A DNA stretch of 64,000 nucleotides, from positions 4,386,225 through 4,450,224 of the forward strand of contig OZ005690.1 of assembly GCA_963930775.1 (NCBI GenBank), given 5' to 3'. The position numbers and the translations under genes are program-made. Positions 46,310-59,700 of the stretch are shown here, piece after piece (within the stretch, counting starts at the first letter, position 1; the number at the start of each line of letters is the position of its first letter). The notes below the pieces were generated by a model. It worked only from the letters and a program-made list of their open reading frames with translations, was not told the origin of the DNA and did no database searches. The stretch is from Cliona cf. orientalis (taxonomy: Eukaryota; Porifera; Demospongiae; Clionaida; Clionaidae).

Positions 46310-49300
46310 CGGTATAGTACACATCTTGCAGCATTCTTGGTCTCATTTGTACACCCCACACTTTTTAGGTACCAAACCCATATCAGTACATTTGTTCTTG
46401 TGTCTATAACCATAGTCTAGAGTGGTGTAAACAGTAGGCATGGCATTGGTGACTTCTGTGTGTGTGAGGATGAGCATTTGTATATACTTCAATGTTATTG
46501 TACACATCTTGTAGCTTTCTTGGTCTAATTTGTACACCCCACACTTTCTAGGTACCAAAGCCATACCAGTACATTTGTTCCTGTGTCTGTAACCATAATC
46601 TAGAGTGGTGTAAACAGTGGGCATGGCATTGGTGACTTTTGAGTGTGTGAGGATGAGCATTTGTATATACTTCAATGTTATTGTACACATCTTGTAGCTT
46701 TCTTGGTCTAATTTGTACACCCCACACTTTCTAGGTACCAAAGCCATACCAGTACATTTGTTCCTGTGTCTGTAACCATAATCTAGAGTGGTGTAAACAG
46801 TGGGCATGGCATTGGTGACTTTTGAGTGTGTGAGGATGAGCATTTTGTGTATACTTCATGTCAATCGATACTGTACACATTTTGTAGCTTTTGGTCTCAT
46901 TTGTACACCCAACAGTTTCTGGGCACCAATATCAAATCAGTACCTTTCTTCTTGTGTCTATAACCATAATCTAGAGTGGTGTAAACAGTGGACATGGTAT
47001 TGGTGACTTCTGCGTGTGTGCATTCTGAGAATTTTCCATGCAATCATCTACATGTATACATAGTACACATTTCGAAGCATTTTAGCTCTCAATTCTTCAC
47101 ATAGCATCCCTTAAGTTCCAAACTTGATCAGCACCCTTATCTTGATGTTAGCAATCATACTTCTGAGTTACATTGACTGGCGATGTGGTTGAGGCATGTT
47201 CTGTGCATGTGAGTATGAGAATATCTTGTGCACATGCATTCACAGTAATCGGTACAATTATTATTGCTTTTTAGCTCTCAATTTCACATACTACATCTCT
47301 GGAGTGCCAGACTTGATCAGTATCTTTATTTTGATGTCTTTTATCATAACCTAGAGTGGTGTAAACAGTAGGCATGGCATTGGTGACTTTTGAGTGTATG
47401 AGGATGAACATTTTGTGTGTACTTCAAGTTAATCGATACTGTACACATCTAGTAGCTTTTTTGGTTTTATTTGTACACCCCACACTTTCCAAGTATCAAA
47501 ACCAGATCAGTACCTTTATTTTGATGTCTATATTCATAATCTATAGTGGTGTAAACAGTGGACATGGTATTGGTGACTTCTGTGTTTGTGAGGATGAGCA
47601 TTATTTTAGTGTGTACTTCATGTCAATTGATGCTGTACACATCTTCTAGCTTTTTTGGTCTGATTTGTACACCCCACACTTTCCTAGTATCAAAACCAGA
47701 CCACTACCTTTATTTTGATGTCTATATTCATAATCTATAGTGGTGTAAACATTGGACATGGTATTGGTGACTTCTGTGTGTGTGAGGATGAGCATTTTGT
47801 GTGTACTTCATGTCAATCGATACCGTACACATCTTGTAGCTTTTTTGGTTTTATTTGTACACCCCACACTTTCCTAGAATCAAAACCAGATCAGTACCTT
47901 TATTTTGATGTCTATATTCATAATCTATAGTGGTGTAAACATTGGACATGGTATTGGTGACTTCTGTGTGTGTGAAGATGAGCATTTTGTGTGTACTTCA
48001 TGTCAATCGATGCCGTACACATCTTGTAGCTTTTATGGTCAAATTTGTACACCCCACACTTTCCTAGTATCAAAACCAGACCAGTATCTTTATTTTGATG
48101 TCTATAACCATAATCTAGAGTGGTGTAAACAGTGGACATGGTATTGGTGACTTCTGTGTTTGTGAGGATGAGCATTATTTTAGTGTGTACTTCATGTCAA
48201 TCGATGCCGTACACATCTTGTAGCTTTTTTGGTCAAATTTGTACACCCCACACTTTCCTAGTACCAAAACCAGACCAGTACCTTTATTTTGATGTCTATA
48301 TTCATAATCTATAGTGGTGTAAACAGTGGACATGGTATTGGTGACTTCTGTGTGTGTGAGGATGAGCATTATTAATTTTTAGTGTGTACTTCATGTCAAT
48401 CAATGCTGTACACATCTTGTAGCTTTTTTGGTCTAATTTGTACACCCCACACTTTCCAAGTATCAAAACCAGACCAGTACCTTTATTTTGATGTCTATAT
48501 TCATAATCTATAGTGGTGTAAACAGTGGACATGGTATTGGTGACTTCTGTGTGTGTGAGGATGAGCATTATTAATTTTTAGTGTGTACTTCATGTCAATC
48601 GATGCTGTACACATCTTGTAGCTTTTTTGGTCTAATTTGTACACCCCACACTTTCCAAGTATCAAAACCAGACCACTACCTTTATTTTGATGTCTATATT
48701 TATAATCTATAGTGGTGTAAACATTGGACATGGTATTGGTGACTTCTGTGTGTGTGAGGATGAGCATTTTGTGTGTACTTCATGTCAATCGATACCGTAC
48801 ACATCTTGTAGCTTTTTTGGTCAAATTTGTACACCCCACACTTTCCTAGTATCAAAACCAGACCAGTACCTTTATTTTGATGTCTATATTCATAATCTAT
48901 AGTGGTGTAAACAGTGGAAATGGTATTGGTGATTTCTGTGTGTGTGTATTCTAAGTTTCCATATTATGTGCATACATCAGTAATTGGTACAATTTTCAAA
49001 GCTTTTAAGCTCTAAGATCTTCACACATCATCTCTGAAGTTCCAAATTTGATCAGCACCTTTGTCTTGATGTTAAAAATCATATTTCTGAGTTTAGTCAA
49101 CTGGCGATGTGGTTGAGACATGTTCTGTACATGTGAGTATGAGAATTTCCTGTGTACCTGCATGCATTCACAGTAATAGGTCCGATTTTCACAGCATTTC
49201 AGCTCTAATATCTTAATATAACATTCCTGAAGTTCCAAACTTGGTGAGTACCATTGATTTGATGTTAATAATCATATTTCTGACTTTCGTTAACTAGCGA

Positions 49301-50845
49301 TGTGGTTGAAGCATGTTATGCACATGTGAGTATGAGAATTACCTATAGCACATGCATGCATTCACAGTTACTGTAATCGATGCAATTTTAGTAGCTTTTT
49401 AGCTCTCAATTCCACATACAACATCTCTGGAGTACCAGACTTGATCAGTACCTTTGTTCTTGTGTCTATAACCTTAATCTAGAATGGTGTAAACAGTGGA
49501 CATGACATTGGTGACTTACTCTGCGTGTGTATTCTAAGAATTTTCCATGTGTGTACACACATTCACAGTAACCAAGGTACAATTAACCTTCATAGCTTTT
49601 TAGCTTCACATATCATCTATAAATATCCAAACTTGAACAGTACCTTTATCTTCATGTCAACAATCATATTTCTGAGTTTCGTGAACTGGCGATGTGGTTG
49701 ATGATTGTTCTGTACATCTGAGTATGAGAATATCCTGTTCACATGCATTCACGGTACTCGGTACAATTTTTATAGCTTTTTAGCTCTCAATTCCACATAC
49801 AACATCTCTGGAGTACTAGACTTGATCAGTATCTTTATTTTGATGTCTATAACCATAATCTAGAGTGGTGTAAACAGTAGGCATGTCATTGGTGACTTTT
49901 GAGTGTGTGAGGAAGAGCATTTTGTGTGTACTTCATATCAATTGGTACTGTACACATCTTGTAGGTTTCTTGGTCTCGTTTGTACACTCCATACTTTCTA
50001 GGTACTAGAACCATACCAGTACCTTTATTCTTATGTCTATAACCATAATCTAGAGTGGTGTAAACAGTGGACATGACATTGGTGACTTCTGTGTGTGTGA
50101 GGATTAGCATTTTGTGTGTACTTCATATTAATCGATACTGTGCACATATCTTGTAGCTTTCTTGGTCACACTTGTACACCCCACACTTTCTAGGTACCAA
50201 AACCATACCAGTACAGTTGTTCTTGTGTCTATAACCTTAATCTTGAATGGTGTAAACAGTGGACATGACATTGGTGACTTACTCTGCGTGTGTATATTCT
50301 AAGAATTTTCCAGGTGTGTACACACATTCACAGTAACCAAGGTACAATTAATCTTCATAGCTTTTTAGCTCTTAATTCTTCACATATCATCTATAAATTT
50401 CCAAACTTGAACAGTACCTTTATCTTCATGTCAACAATCATATTTCTGAGTTTCGTGAACTGGCGATGTGGTTGATGATTGTTCTGTACATGTGAGTATG
50501 AGAATATCCTGTTCACATGCATTCACGGTACTCGGTACAATTTTTATAGCTTTTTAGCTCTCAATTCCACATACAACATCTCTGGAGTGCCAGACTTGAT
50601 CAGTATCTTTATTTTGATGTCTATAACCATAATCTAGAGTGGTGTAAACAGTGGACATGGTATTGGTGACTTCTGTGTGTGTGAGGATGAGCATTTAGTG
50701 TGTACTTCATGTCAATCGATACTGTACACATCTTGTAGCTTTTTTGGTCTAATTTGTACACCCCATACTTTCTAGGTACCAAAACCTGACCAGTACCTTC
50801 GTTTTTATGTCTGTATTCATAATCTAAAGTGGTGTAAACAGTAGT
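46310..50845. repeat. Tandem array, unit about 190 bp, left arm of FB-G
   Basis: About 23 units at 185-200 bp spacing, marked by TGTACACATCTTGTAGCTTT, TTTGTACACCCCACACTTTC, ATAATCTAGAGTGGTGTAAA and TGTGAGGATGAGCAT. At least two unit types alternate: the standard one and one with CACATGTGAGTATGAGAAT and GGCGATGTGGTTGA. Long frames across it merely follow the period. Confidence 0.9.
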
Positions 50846-51684
50846 CAAAAGGAAAGATGGTTTATGTATGAGAATTCTAATCAATGGAGAATTTTATTGT
50901 CAGTATGTTACGAGATAGGAAACACAAGCAACCTCATACAACTCAAAATCAAATTAATAAATCTTTGAACCTTAAATTATAATACGTGTATTATTATAAT
51001 ATGGTAGGTCCAGCGTTAAATCATACACTATTGTGATTGAGCATCTATACATTATGTGGTTTTACTAGTGTGTACTTCACCTAATTGTATAAGGCACTTG
51101 AACTACACCATGTGTGTGCATCAATGTGTACTCTGTGGTGACCACAATATCATAATCATAGTATTAAGAGGGGCATATGCTCTGTGGAATTATGAAGTAC
51201 TGCACAGAGGAAAACTACTACCAATCACTAGCTCAGTACCACCATACATGCTATTATTATGGCTGGTTCATTTTCCCTATCACTTACTTCTTAGTATGCC
51301 TACCTTTTGGTTACATGTAGGTGTTAATTAGAGGGCATTGATCGTTTACATGATCATGTAAATATGTATACATGTGTATATGTACACATGTAGTGTATCT
51401 ATAGACAGAATTACATGTGCATGTGCACAGCACATGCCATGTAATATACATGCATATGATATGAGTGTGAAAGTAAGGTATGTGTGTACATGTACATACC
51501 TTAAATCAAACCCAAACCTAACCCAAAGCCAACCCAAACCCAACCCAAACCCAAACCCACTCACGTCACACACACACACAAACACACTCACACACACGTG
51601 CACGCACTTCATAGCTTAATTGGAAATTAACATCCTCTCTCACAGCCTATTTAACACAACATGTGAGCACATACAGAGGTAAAG
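50846..51684. other. Central spacer of FB-G
   Basis: The midpoint of the element, once the CACTG insertion is removed, falls at about 51323, inside this spacer. It contains a CCCAAACC-rich tract (51508-51560), a CA run and ACATGTGTATATGTACACAT-type simple sequence. No gene is recognisable. Confidence 0.6.
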
Positions 51685-52735
51685 TAAAAATGTGGCGTGT
51701 ACAAATGAGACTAAGAAAGCTACAATGATAATATTATGTGTACAGTACCGATTAATAATATTATATGAAGTACACACAAAATACTCATCCTCACACACAC
51801 AGAAGTCACCAATGCCATGTCTACTGTTTACACCACTCTAGACTATGGTTATAGACATAACACCAAAGTTACTGATCAAGTCTGGTGCTCCAGAGATGTT
51901 GTATGTGGAACTGACACCTAAAAAGCTATAAAAATTGTACTAATTATACTGTGAATGCATGTGTACAGGAAACTCTCATACTCACATGTGCAGAACATGC
52001 CTCAACCACATCGCCAGTCAATGAAACTCAGAAATAATAAGATGATTAACATTAAAATAAAGATACTGATCAAGTTTGGAACTTCAGGGATGTTGTGTGA
52101 AGAATTGAGAGCTAAAGAGCTACAAAAATATTGTAGGATTACTGTGAATGTGTGTACACATGGAAAATTCTTAGAATACATACACACAGAAGTCACCAAT
52201 GTCATGTCCACTGTTTACACCACTCTAGATTATGAATATAGACACAAGAATAAAGGTACTGGTATTGCGTTGGTACCTAAAAAGTGTGGGGTGTACAAAT
52301 GAGACCATAAGAAAGCTACAAGATTTGTACATGTACATGCAGTATCGATTGATATGAAGTACACACAAAATGCTCATCCTCTCACACACAGAAGTAACCA
52401 ATACAATGTCTACTGTTTATACCACCCTAGATTATGAATATAGACATCAAAATAAAGTTACTTGTATGGTTTAAATGCTTAAAAAGTATGGGGTGCACAA
52501 ATGAGACCAAGAGAGCTACAAGATGTGTATAGTATCGATTAATATGAAGTACACACAAAATGCTCATCCTCACACACACAGAAGTCACCAATATCATGTC
52601 CACTGTTTACACCACCCTAGATTATGGTTATAGACACAAGAACAAAGGTACTGATCAAGTCTGGTACTCCAGAGATGTTGTATGTGGAATTGAGAGCTAA
52701 AAAGCTACTAAAATTGCATCGATTACAGTAACTGT
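51685..52735. repeat. Tandem array, inner portion of right arm of FB-G
   Basis: The same approximately 190-bp unit as at 46310-50845, now inverted (GTGTACAAATGAGACCAAGA, ACAGAAGTCACCAATGCCAT, TTTACACCACTCTAGATTAT). It is interrupted at 52735 by the CACTG element and resumes at 56766. Confidence 0.9.
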
Positions 52736-53104
52736 CACTGGACAAAAAGTGAAATTTCCTGCACTACAGAAAACGTACAGTGGATGTCCAAGTGAAGTTT
52801 CCTGTACATTTTTTGTACATGCACTCATGAAGTATACTGCACAGTTCCTTAGGCTAGTGGGGAGTGAAATTTCCTGTACGTTTTTTGTACATGCACTCAT
52901 GAAGTATACTGCACAGTTTCTTAGGCTAGTGGATAGATCATGTGTCATTCATATTCTGTGTACACATGAAACTTGATGTCTTGTGTTATCTGTGCTGGTG
53001 GATACATGAAGTGTCACTAACATTTCATTCACACATTCTCCCAATATAATATAATTATGATGCAAGAAGTGGTTGGGCCAGCTCTCTACTCATACAAGGC
53101 TACC

Positions 53105-53480
53105 TACTGAATGATGAGACATCTCAGTGCCACAGCTCTCTGGCTGGGCTCATCGTTGCCCCCACAAGCTCCCTTCTCACCCAAGGCTACGATGGAACAT
53201 CTTGACAGGCTGCTGCCGAAAGATGAGACATCTTGACAGCTCTCTGGCTGGGCTCATCGTTACCCCCAAAAGCCAGAGTCTCTTCTCACACAAGGCTACC
53301 TGCCGAAAGATGAGACATCTTGACAGGCTGCTGCCGAAAGATGAGACATCTTGACAGCTCTCTGGATGGGCTCATCGTTGCCCCTCTCTTCTCACACAAG
53401 GCTACCTGCCGAAAGATGGGACATCTTGACAGGCTGCTGCCGAAAGATGAGACATCTTGACAGCTCTCTTCTTGTCTCAT
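53105..53480. repeat. Minisatellite inside the CACTG element
   Basis: Units with GAAAGATGAGACATCTTGAC, AGCTCTCTGGCTGGGCTCAT and TCTCACACAAGGCTACCTGC repeat with period variants. AGATGAGACATCTTGACAG carries a small palindrome. Confidence 0.85.
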
Positions 53481-54636
53481 TTAAAACTCTCACTCACTCA
53501 TGCAATCTCTCTGGCCCTCTTCATCTTGCATGATATGGGCGGAGTCCAAGCATGGGCCCTAACGATCACGTGACATGCATGTACCATTCATTTCAAATTG
53601 TGCTGATGCAGCGCTTAGTCTCGTCCTAGATGAAGCTGTATCCCGCTGGCACTGTGACAAGCCTCCAGATCGACATGCAAAAGCAAAATGTGAGAAATGT
53701 GGTATACTGTAATAACTGGCAAGATCTACGTAATTATTTTTAATACCTTTATACACAGGATGATGGTGTGTCACTGACTCAGGCTGCCACCGTTTTTGTG
53801 ACAGTATTATGAGCTATCATGAGTGAGGCCATACCAATTTGATGTTTTGTTTCTCGGACAAACAGGAGCTGGAAACAGACCAGGGTGGTCGGCATGAAAA
53901 TAAAAAAAAACTAATTAACAGGAGGTGTGGCCTAGTATTAGTAAATCGTGAGCATCACCAGTCCACAGACGGCCAGCTATCATTTTTGTAGTGAAACCTT
54001 GCATTCTAGAGCAGTTTTGATGATCGTTTAGCTTACAGCACTATCAGTAGCAGACTAAGAGTGTTCTTTCTAGTGAGTACTCCTGGCCTATCACTATTAT
54101 AATGTGAGGAATGTTAATTAAAAAAATTTTATTTTTTTTTTAATCAGCCAAAAACAGACCCGCCGAATCCGAGAAACAAAAAATTAACTTGGTATGGCCT
54201 GACTTGAAAGCAATTAGGCCTCAGTTATTATCTGGTAAGTTGATAGAATAACTATAAAACAGTTTAAACCATACAAAATAATTTGCCAGGTGAACCAGTG
54301 AGCCCGGCTGTGCTGTGTGGTGTTAGTAGCCTGGATGTTTGGAGCTATTCAGTACCAGACGGTTGCTTTGAGGTACATGTGGCTTTACATCAAAGTTATA
54401 TAATTGGTAAGTTCATAATGTTACATGTGAGGCTATTGAACTTTATTTTTGGAAAATTGTACCATGTACAAAATATAGCTGCCTATAGAGCAACCGTGCG
54501 TGATGTCATCACCCAATACAAATCACTTCTGCATGGCAAACTGTCACGGTACGAATGTGTGCCATACTTAAGCCATAACTCTCCCAGAATTACTGAATGT
54601 GTACAATGTATGCCACAGATTAATGTACTGACCTTG
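53481..54636. other. Internal region of the CACTG element
   Basis: A plus-strand frame near 53575-53720 (LSLVLDEAVSRWHCD and KCEKCGIL) and another at 54283-54640 (PAVLCGVSSLDVWSYSVPDG) are open but match no transposase I recognise. They may be captured or decayed coding sequence. Confidence 0.35.
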
Positions 54637-56340
54637 TATGGCATTCCAATACTGACAAAATTGGCAAGCTCAAAATGTATGGTCAAACTTGAGTCAGATA
54701 TATGGTCAAACTCAAATATGTGGTCAAAATTGTTGTCTATATGGTCAAAAGCCAAATATATGGTCAAATTTTATATGATCAAACTCAAATACATGGTCAA
54801 ACGAAAGTTATGGTCATTTTTCCCATATATGGTCAAACATGCAGCAAATATATGGTCAAAATTCAAGAAAATCCCCTTCATAATAGTCACGGATATGACG
54901 TATCTATTAGTTAATTGGACCGACGTGACGTCAACAGAATCCGCGTTTGCGAATAAAATTCGCGATCCGGCGCGCGCACAAACGTACACTCACGATCCTT
55001 ACCTTATGTAGTCTGAGACTCGTTCATAGACCCGCCCCCTTTAGGGCGGAGTCTAGGGACTTGATCATTTCGCTCCGCTCCTACGTGGGAAGGCTGGTGC
55101 GCGAGACTAGGTACAATCGGACATTGTATTGTATGGTATTAAAGCAGTATGGTAAGCATGAATGAAACTACTAGCTATTCATGTACTATAATAATATATA
55201 TCCTTCTGCACCTGGTGTGTCTTACCTTCGTCTCAAAACCAGATCGCTCCCACCGCAGCGTTCAGTTCTTTCAGGATGAACGCGCGTTCATCCTGAACGC
55301 TGCGGTGGGAGCGGTCTGGTTTCGAGACTAGTGTTACCTGGCTGGGCTAGCCTTATCCCCAGGCCCTCTCTCGATCTCCCAGTATTTATTATGAAAGATA
55401 GAGAGAGGGCCTGGGGGACAGCTCAGCTAATTTCATTCATACTTACCTTACAATGTCCTATTTTACCTAGTCTCGCGCGCCAGCCCTACGAAGAAGGGAT
55501 TGTAGCGGAGCGAGATGGCCAAGTCGCCAGACTCCGCCCCAGAGGGGGCGGGTCCGTGAACGTAGTCTCGTCCCCAGACCCCACCCTCGAGGAGGAAAAG
55601 GGTCTGGTGAACTTGGGCTGAATCCTCGGTTCTCCGTTCTACGGCGCATGCGCATATGTGCCGACAAGGCCATGCAAAGCTTGGTTCTGATTGGTCGCTA
55701 TGGCTGCGTTTGCATGTGATCGCATGCCCGCAACCGGCAGTAAAACAAACCTTGAATCTGATTGGTCGGCGAAATTGAATAGCTATACAGACGGTATAGC
55801 GATGTTGCATTCCTGCGGTAAGCTTGTCATATGACTGAGCCAAAGCTACGATCTCATTGGCGCGTGGAAATTCCTCAGCGCAGGCCCAAGGATTCTGCCC
55901 AAGTTCACCAGACCCTTTTCCTCCTCGAGGGTGGGGTCTGGGGACGAGACTACCGTGAACGATACTACATAGCGGGTAAAGGATCGTTTGTGCGCGCGAT
56001 CGCGAATTTTATTCGCGAACGCGGATTCTGGCTGTGATTCTGTTGACGTCACGTCGGTCCAATTAACTAATAGATACGTCATATCCGTGACTATTATGTA
56101 AGGGGATCTTCTTGAATTTTGATCATATATTTGCTTCATGTTTGACCATATATGGGAAAAATGACCATAACTTTCGTTTGATCATGTATTTGAGTTTGAT
56201 CATATAAAATTTGACCATATATTTGGCTTTTGACCATATAGACAACAATTTTGACCACATATTTGAGTTTGACCATATATCTGACTCAAGTTTGACCATA
56301 CATTTGAGCTTGCCAATTTTGTCAGTGTTGGAATGCCATA
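54637..56340. mobile_element. Foldback element FB-3 (ATGGTCAAA arms)
   Basis: Begins TATGGCATTCCAATACTGAC and ends with the complement GTGTTGGAATGCCATA. GACCTTG flanks both sides (54630-54636 and 56341-56347), a 7-8 bp target duplication. The left arm (54660-54880) is a minisatellite of ATATATGGTCAAA units; the right arm (56110-56310) is TTTGACCATATAT units. Inside the arms are longer matching blocks (GGACCGACGTGACGTCAACA, GCGAATAAAATTCGCGA). The centre is filled by other hairpin repeats. Confidence 0.85.
55030..55960. repeat. Nested hairpin repeats in the centre of FB-3
   Basis: GGAGTCTAGGGACTTG...GCGAGACTAGG at 55065-55110 is mirrored by CCTAGTCTCGCGCGCCAGCC at about 55466. A strong hairpin at 55235-55330 has CGCTCCCACCGCAGCGTTCA against TGAACGCTGCGGTGGGAGCG. 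AGACCCCACCCTCGAGGAGG near 55580 is inverted near 55920. Several MITEs have inserted in one another. Confidence 0.75.
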
Positions 56341-56765
56341 GACCTTGTGTGTATTTATTTCTCAATACAGAGTGACCAGAAGCTACCAGAAGCTATGTGA
56401 ACTCGATATGTAACTAAAGGTTGAACATATTTAGTAACTGTGTACATAATATGACTGTACTATAGTGTTGCTTTATAGTGTATGTATGCTGTATTTTTGT
56501 AGTGTGTTGTCATTTGTTGAAAACTATTGATTTCATGCATTTTTTCGTCAGGATACCTGATATGTCCTTAAATATTTCCTACAGTATGATAATTCATAAA
56601 TCCTCTGGTACATGATCTGTGTAGGAAATTCAGCCCTATCCTCTACCTGAGACGCTACCTAAAATGTGTAGTTTCCTATAGTATGGATAAGTGAAAGGGA
56701 CATCATGTGCCCTTCATGTTTTGTATACAAAAACTGTGTTAGGAAATCTCTCTCTTAGTCCAGTG

Positions 56766-59700
56766 TGTGAATGCATGCATGTGCTATAGGTAATTCTCAT
56801 ACTCACATGTGCATAACATGCTTCAACCACATCGCTAGTTAACGAAAGTCAGAAATATGATTATTAACATCAAATCAATGGTACTCACCAAGTTTGGAAC
56901 TTCAGGAATGTTATATTAAGATACCGTAGAAACTGGTTGTTAAGCGCATGCGCTTATAACACGCGGCAGCAAGAAAATATGCGCTTAATAAAAAGTATGC
57001 GCTTAACAGGAAGCATGCGCTTAATTAAAAGTGCTAAAACACGGTAGGTGGGGCATGCGTAAAGAACGTGTCGAGGATAGAAAGGCCTACAACGGCGGCC
57101 AAGAAGCGACCAGAGAGCGTAATTCTCGACGTTTTCTTCTCCAGCCTACTTCTAGCCTTCTTTCTGGGCTCATGTAATCGATCGCTCGTGGTTCAGCTGG
57201 CTTGCTGGGCATATGCGCCTAACAAAGAGCGGTAAAGCTCGCACAAAACTATGAGCTTAATAAAAAGTATGCGCTTAACAGAGAGCAGCGCTTAACAACC
57301 AGTTTCTACGGTATTAGAGCTGAAATGCTGTGAAAATCGGACCTATTACTGTGAATGCATGCAGGTACACAGGAAATTCTCATACTCACATGTACAGAAC
57401 ATGTCTCAACCACATCGCCAGATGACTAAACTCAGAAATATGATTTTTAACATCAAGACAAAGGTGCTGATCAAATTTGGAACTTCAGAGATGATGTGTG
57501 AAGATCTTAGAGCTTAAAAGCTTTGAAAATTGTACCAAATACTGATGTATGCACATAATATGGAAACTTAGAATACACACGCAGAGTAAGTCACCAATAC
57601 CATGCCCACTGTTTACACCACTATAGATTATGAATATAGACATCAAAATAAAGGTACTGATCTGGTTTTGATACTAGGAAAGTGTGGGGTGTACAAATAA
57701 AACCAAAAAAGCTACAAGATGTGTACGGTATCGATTGACATGAAGTACACACAAAATGCTCATCCTCACACACACAGAAGTCACCAATACCATGTCCACT
57801 GTTTACACCACTATAGATTATGAATATAGACATCAAAATAAAGGTAGTGGTCTGGTTTTGATACTAGGAAAGTGTGGGGTGTACAAATTAGACCAAAAAA
57901 GCTAGAAGATGTGTACAGCATCAATTGACATGAAGTACACACTAAAATAATGCTCATCCTCACAAACACAGAAGTCACCAATACCATGTCCACTGTTTAC
58001 ACCACTATAGATTATGAATATAGACATCAAAATAAAGGTACTGATCTGGTTTTGATACTTGGAAAGTGTGGGGTGTACAAATAAAACCAAAAAAGCTACT
58101 AGATGTGTACAGTATTGATTAACTGAAGTACACACAAAATGTTCATCCTCACACACTCAAAAGTCACCAATGCCATGCCTACTGTTTACACCACTCTAGG
58201 TTATGATAAAAGACATCAAAATAAAGATACTGATCAAGTCTGGCACTCCAGAGATGTTGTATGTGGAATTGAGAGCTAAAAAGCGTTAAAAATTGTACCG
58301 ATTACTGTGATTGCATGTGCACAGGATATTCTCATACTCACATGTACAGAACATACCTCAATCACATCGCGAGTCAACGAAACTCACAAGTATGATTGTT
58401 AACATCAAGACAAAGGTACTGTTCAAGTTTGAAGTTTAGAGATGATGTTGAAAGAATTAAGAGCTAAAAAGCTATGAAAGTTGTATTTTGGTTACTGTGA
58501 ATGTGTGTACACACAATGTCATGGAAAATTCTTAGAATACACATGCAGAGTAAGTCACCAATATCATATACACTGTTTACACCATTCTAGATTAAGGTTA
58601 TAGACACAAGAACAACTGTACTGGTATGGTTCTAGTACCTAGAAAGTGTGGAGTGTACAAACGAGACCAAGAAAGCTACAAGATATGCACAGTACCGATT
58701 GACATGAAGTACACACAAAATACTCATCCTCACACACTCAAAAGTCACTAATGTACCATGTCCACTGTTTACACCATTCTAGATTAAGGTTATAGACACA
58801 AGAACAAATGTACTGATCAAGTCTTATACTCCAGAGATGTTGTATGTGGAATTGAGAGCTAAAAAGCTACTAAAATTGCATCGATTACAGTAACTGTGAA
58901 TGCATGCATGTGCTATAGGTAATTCTCATACTCACATATGCAGAACATTCCTCAACCACATCGCCAGTCGACGAAACTTAGAAATATGATTGTTAACATT
59001 GAGATAGAGTTACTGATCAAATTTGGAACTTCTGGGATGTCGTGTGAAGAATTTAGAGCTCAAAAGCAAGAAATGTGTATAATATATACGTACTACATGT
59101 AGCTGATTGCATAGAAAATTCTTAGAATACATACAAAGAAGTCACCAGTACCATGTCCACTGTTTACACCACTCTAGATTATGAATATAGACACAAGAAC
59201 AAAAGTACTGGTCTGACCTTGGCACTTAGAAAGTGTGGAGTGTACAAATGAGGCCAAGAAAGCTACGAGATGCATGTGTACAGTATCGATTAACATGAAG
59301 TACACATAAAATGCTCATCCTCACACACACAGAAGTCACCAATACCATGTCCACTGTTTACACCACTCTAGATTATGAATATAGACACAAAAACAAATGT
59401 ACTGATCTGATTTTGGTACCTAGAAAAAGTAGGGTGTACAAATGAGACCAAGAAAGCTACAAGATGTGTACGGTATCGAATGAAGTATGTACACAAATGC
59501 TCATCCTCACACACACAGAAGTCACCAATGTCATGTCCACTGTTTACACCACTCTAGATTAAGGTTATAGACACAAGAATAAATGTACTGGTATGGTTTT
59601 GGTACCTAGAAAGTGTGGGGTGTACAAGTGAAACCAAAGAGCTACAATATGTGTACATGTAGTACCGATTAATATGAAGTAGTATACACACAAAATGCTC

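Larger units (their letters stand above)
52736..56765. mobile_element. CACTA (EnSpm)-type element with CACTG ends, non-autonomous
   Basis: Left end CACTGGACAAAAAGTGAAAT and right end TTAGTCCAGTG are inverted, 8 bp perfect and then partly matching over about 25 bp (AGGAAAT near both ends). The flanks are TGT on each side, a 3-bp target duplication as in the CACTA superfamily. The uninterrupted site, ACAGTAACTGTGAATGCATG, exists in a sister array unit near 58888. Subterminal repeats with GAAATTTCCT or TTTCCTGTAC occur at the left end and AGGAAAT at the right. No transposase is recognised. Confidence 0.8.

Noticed and set aside
51508-51560. Telomere-like CCCAAACC tract
   Set aside because: Units are irregular and mixed (CCCAAA, CCTAA, CCAAC) in the spacer of FB-G; not a canonical animal telomere repeat.
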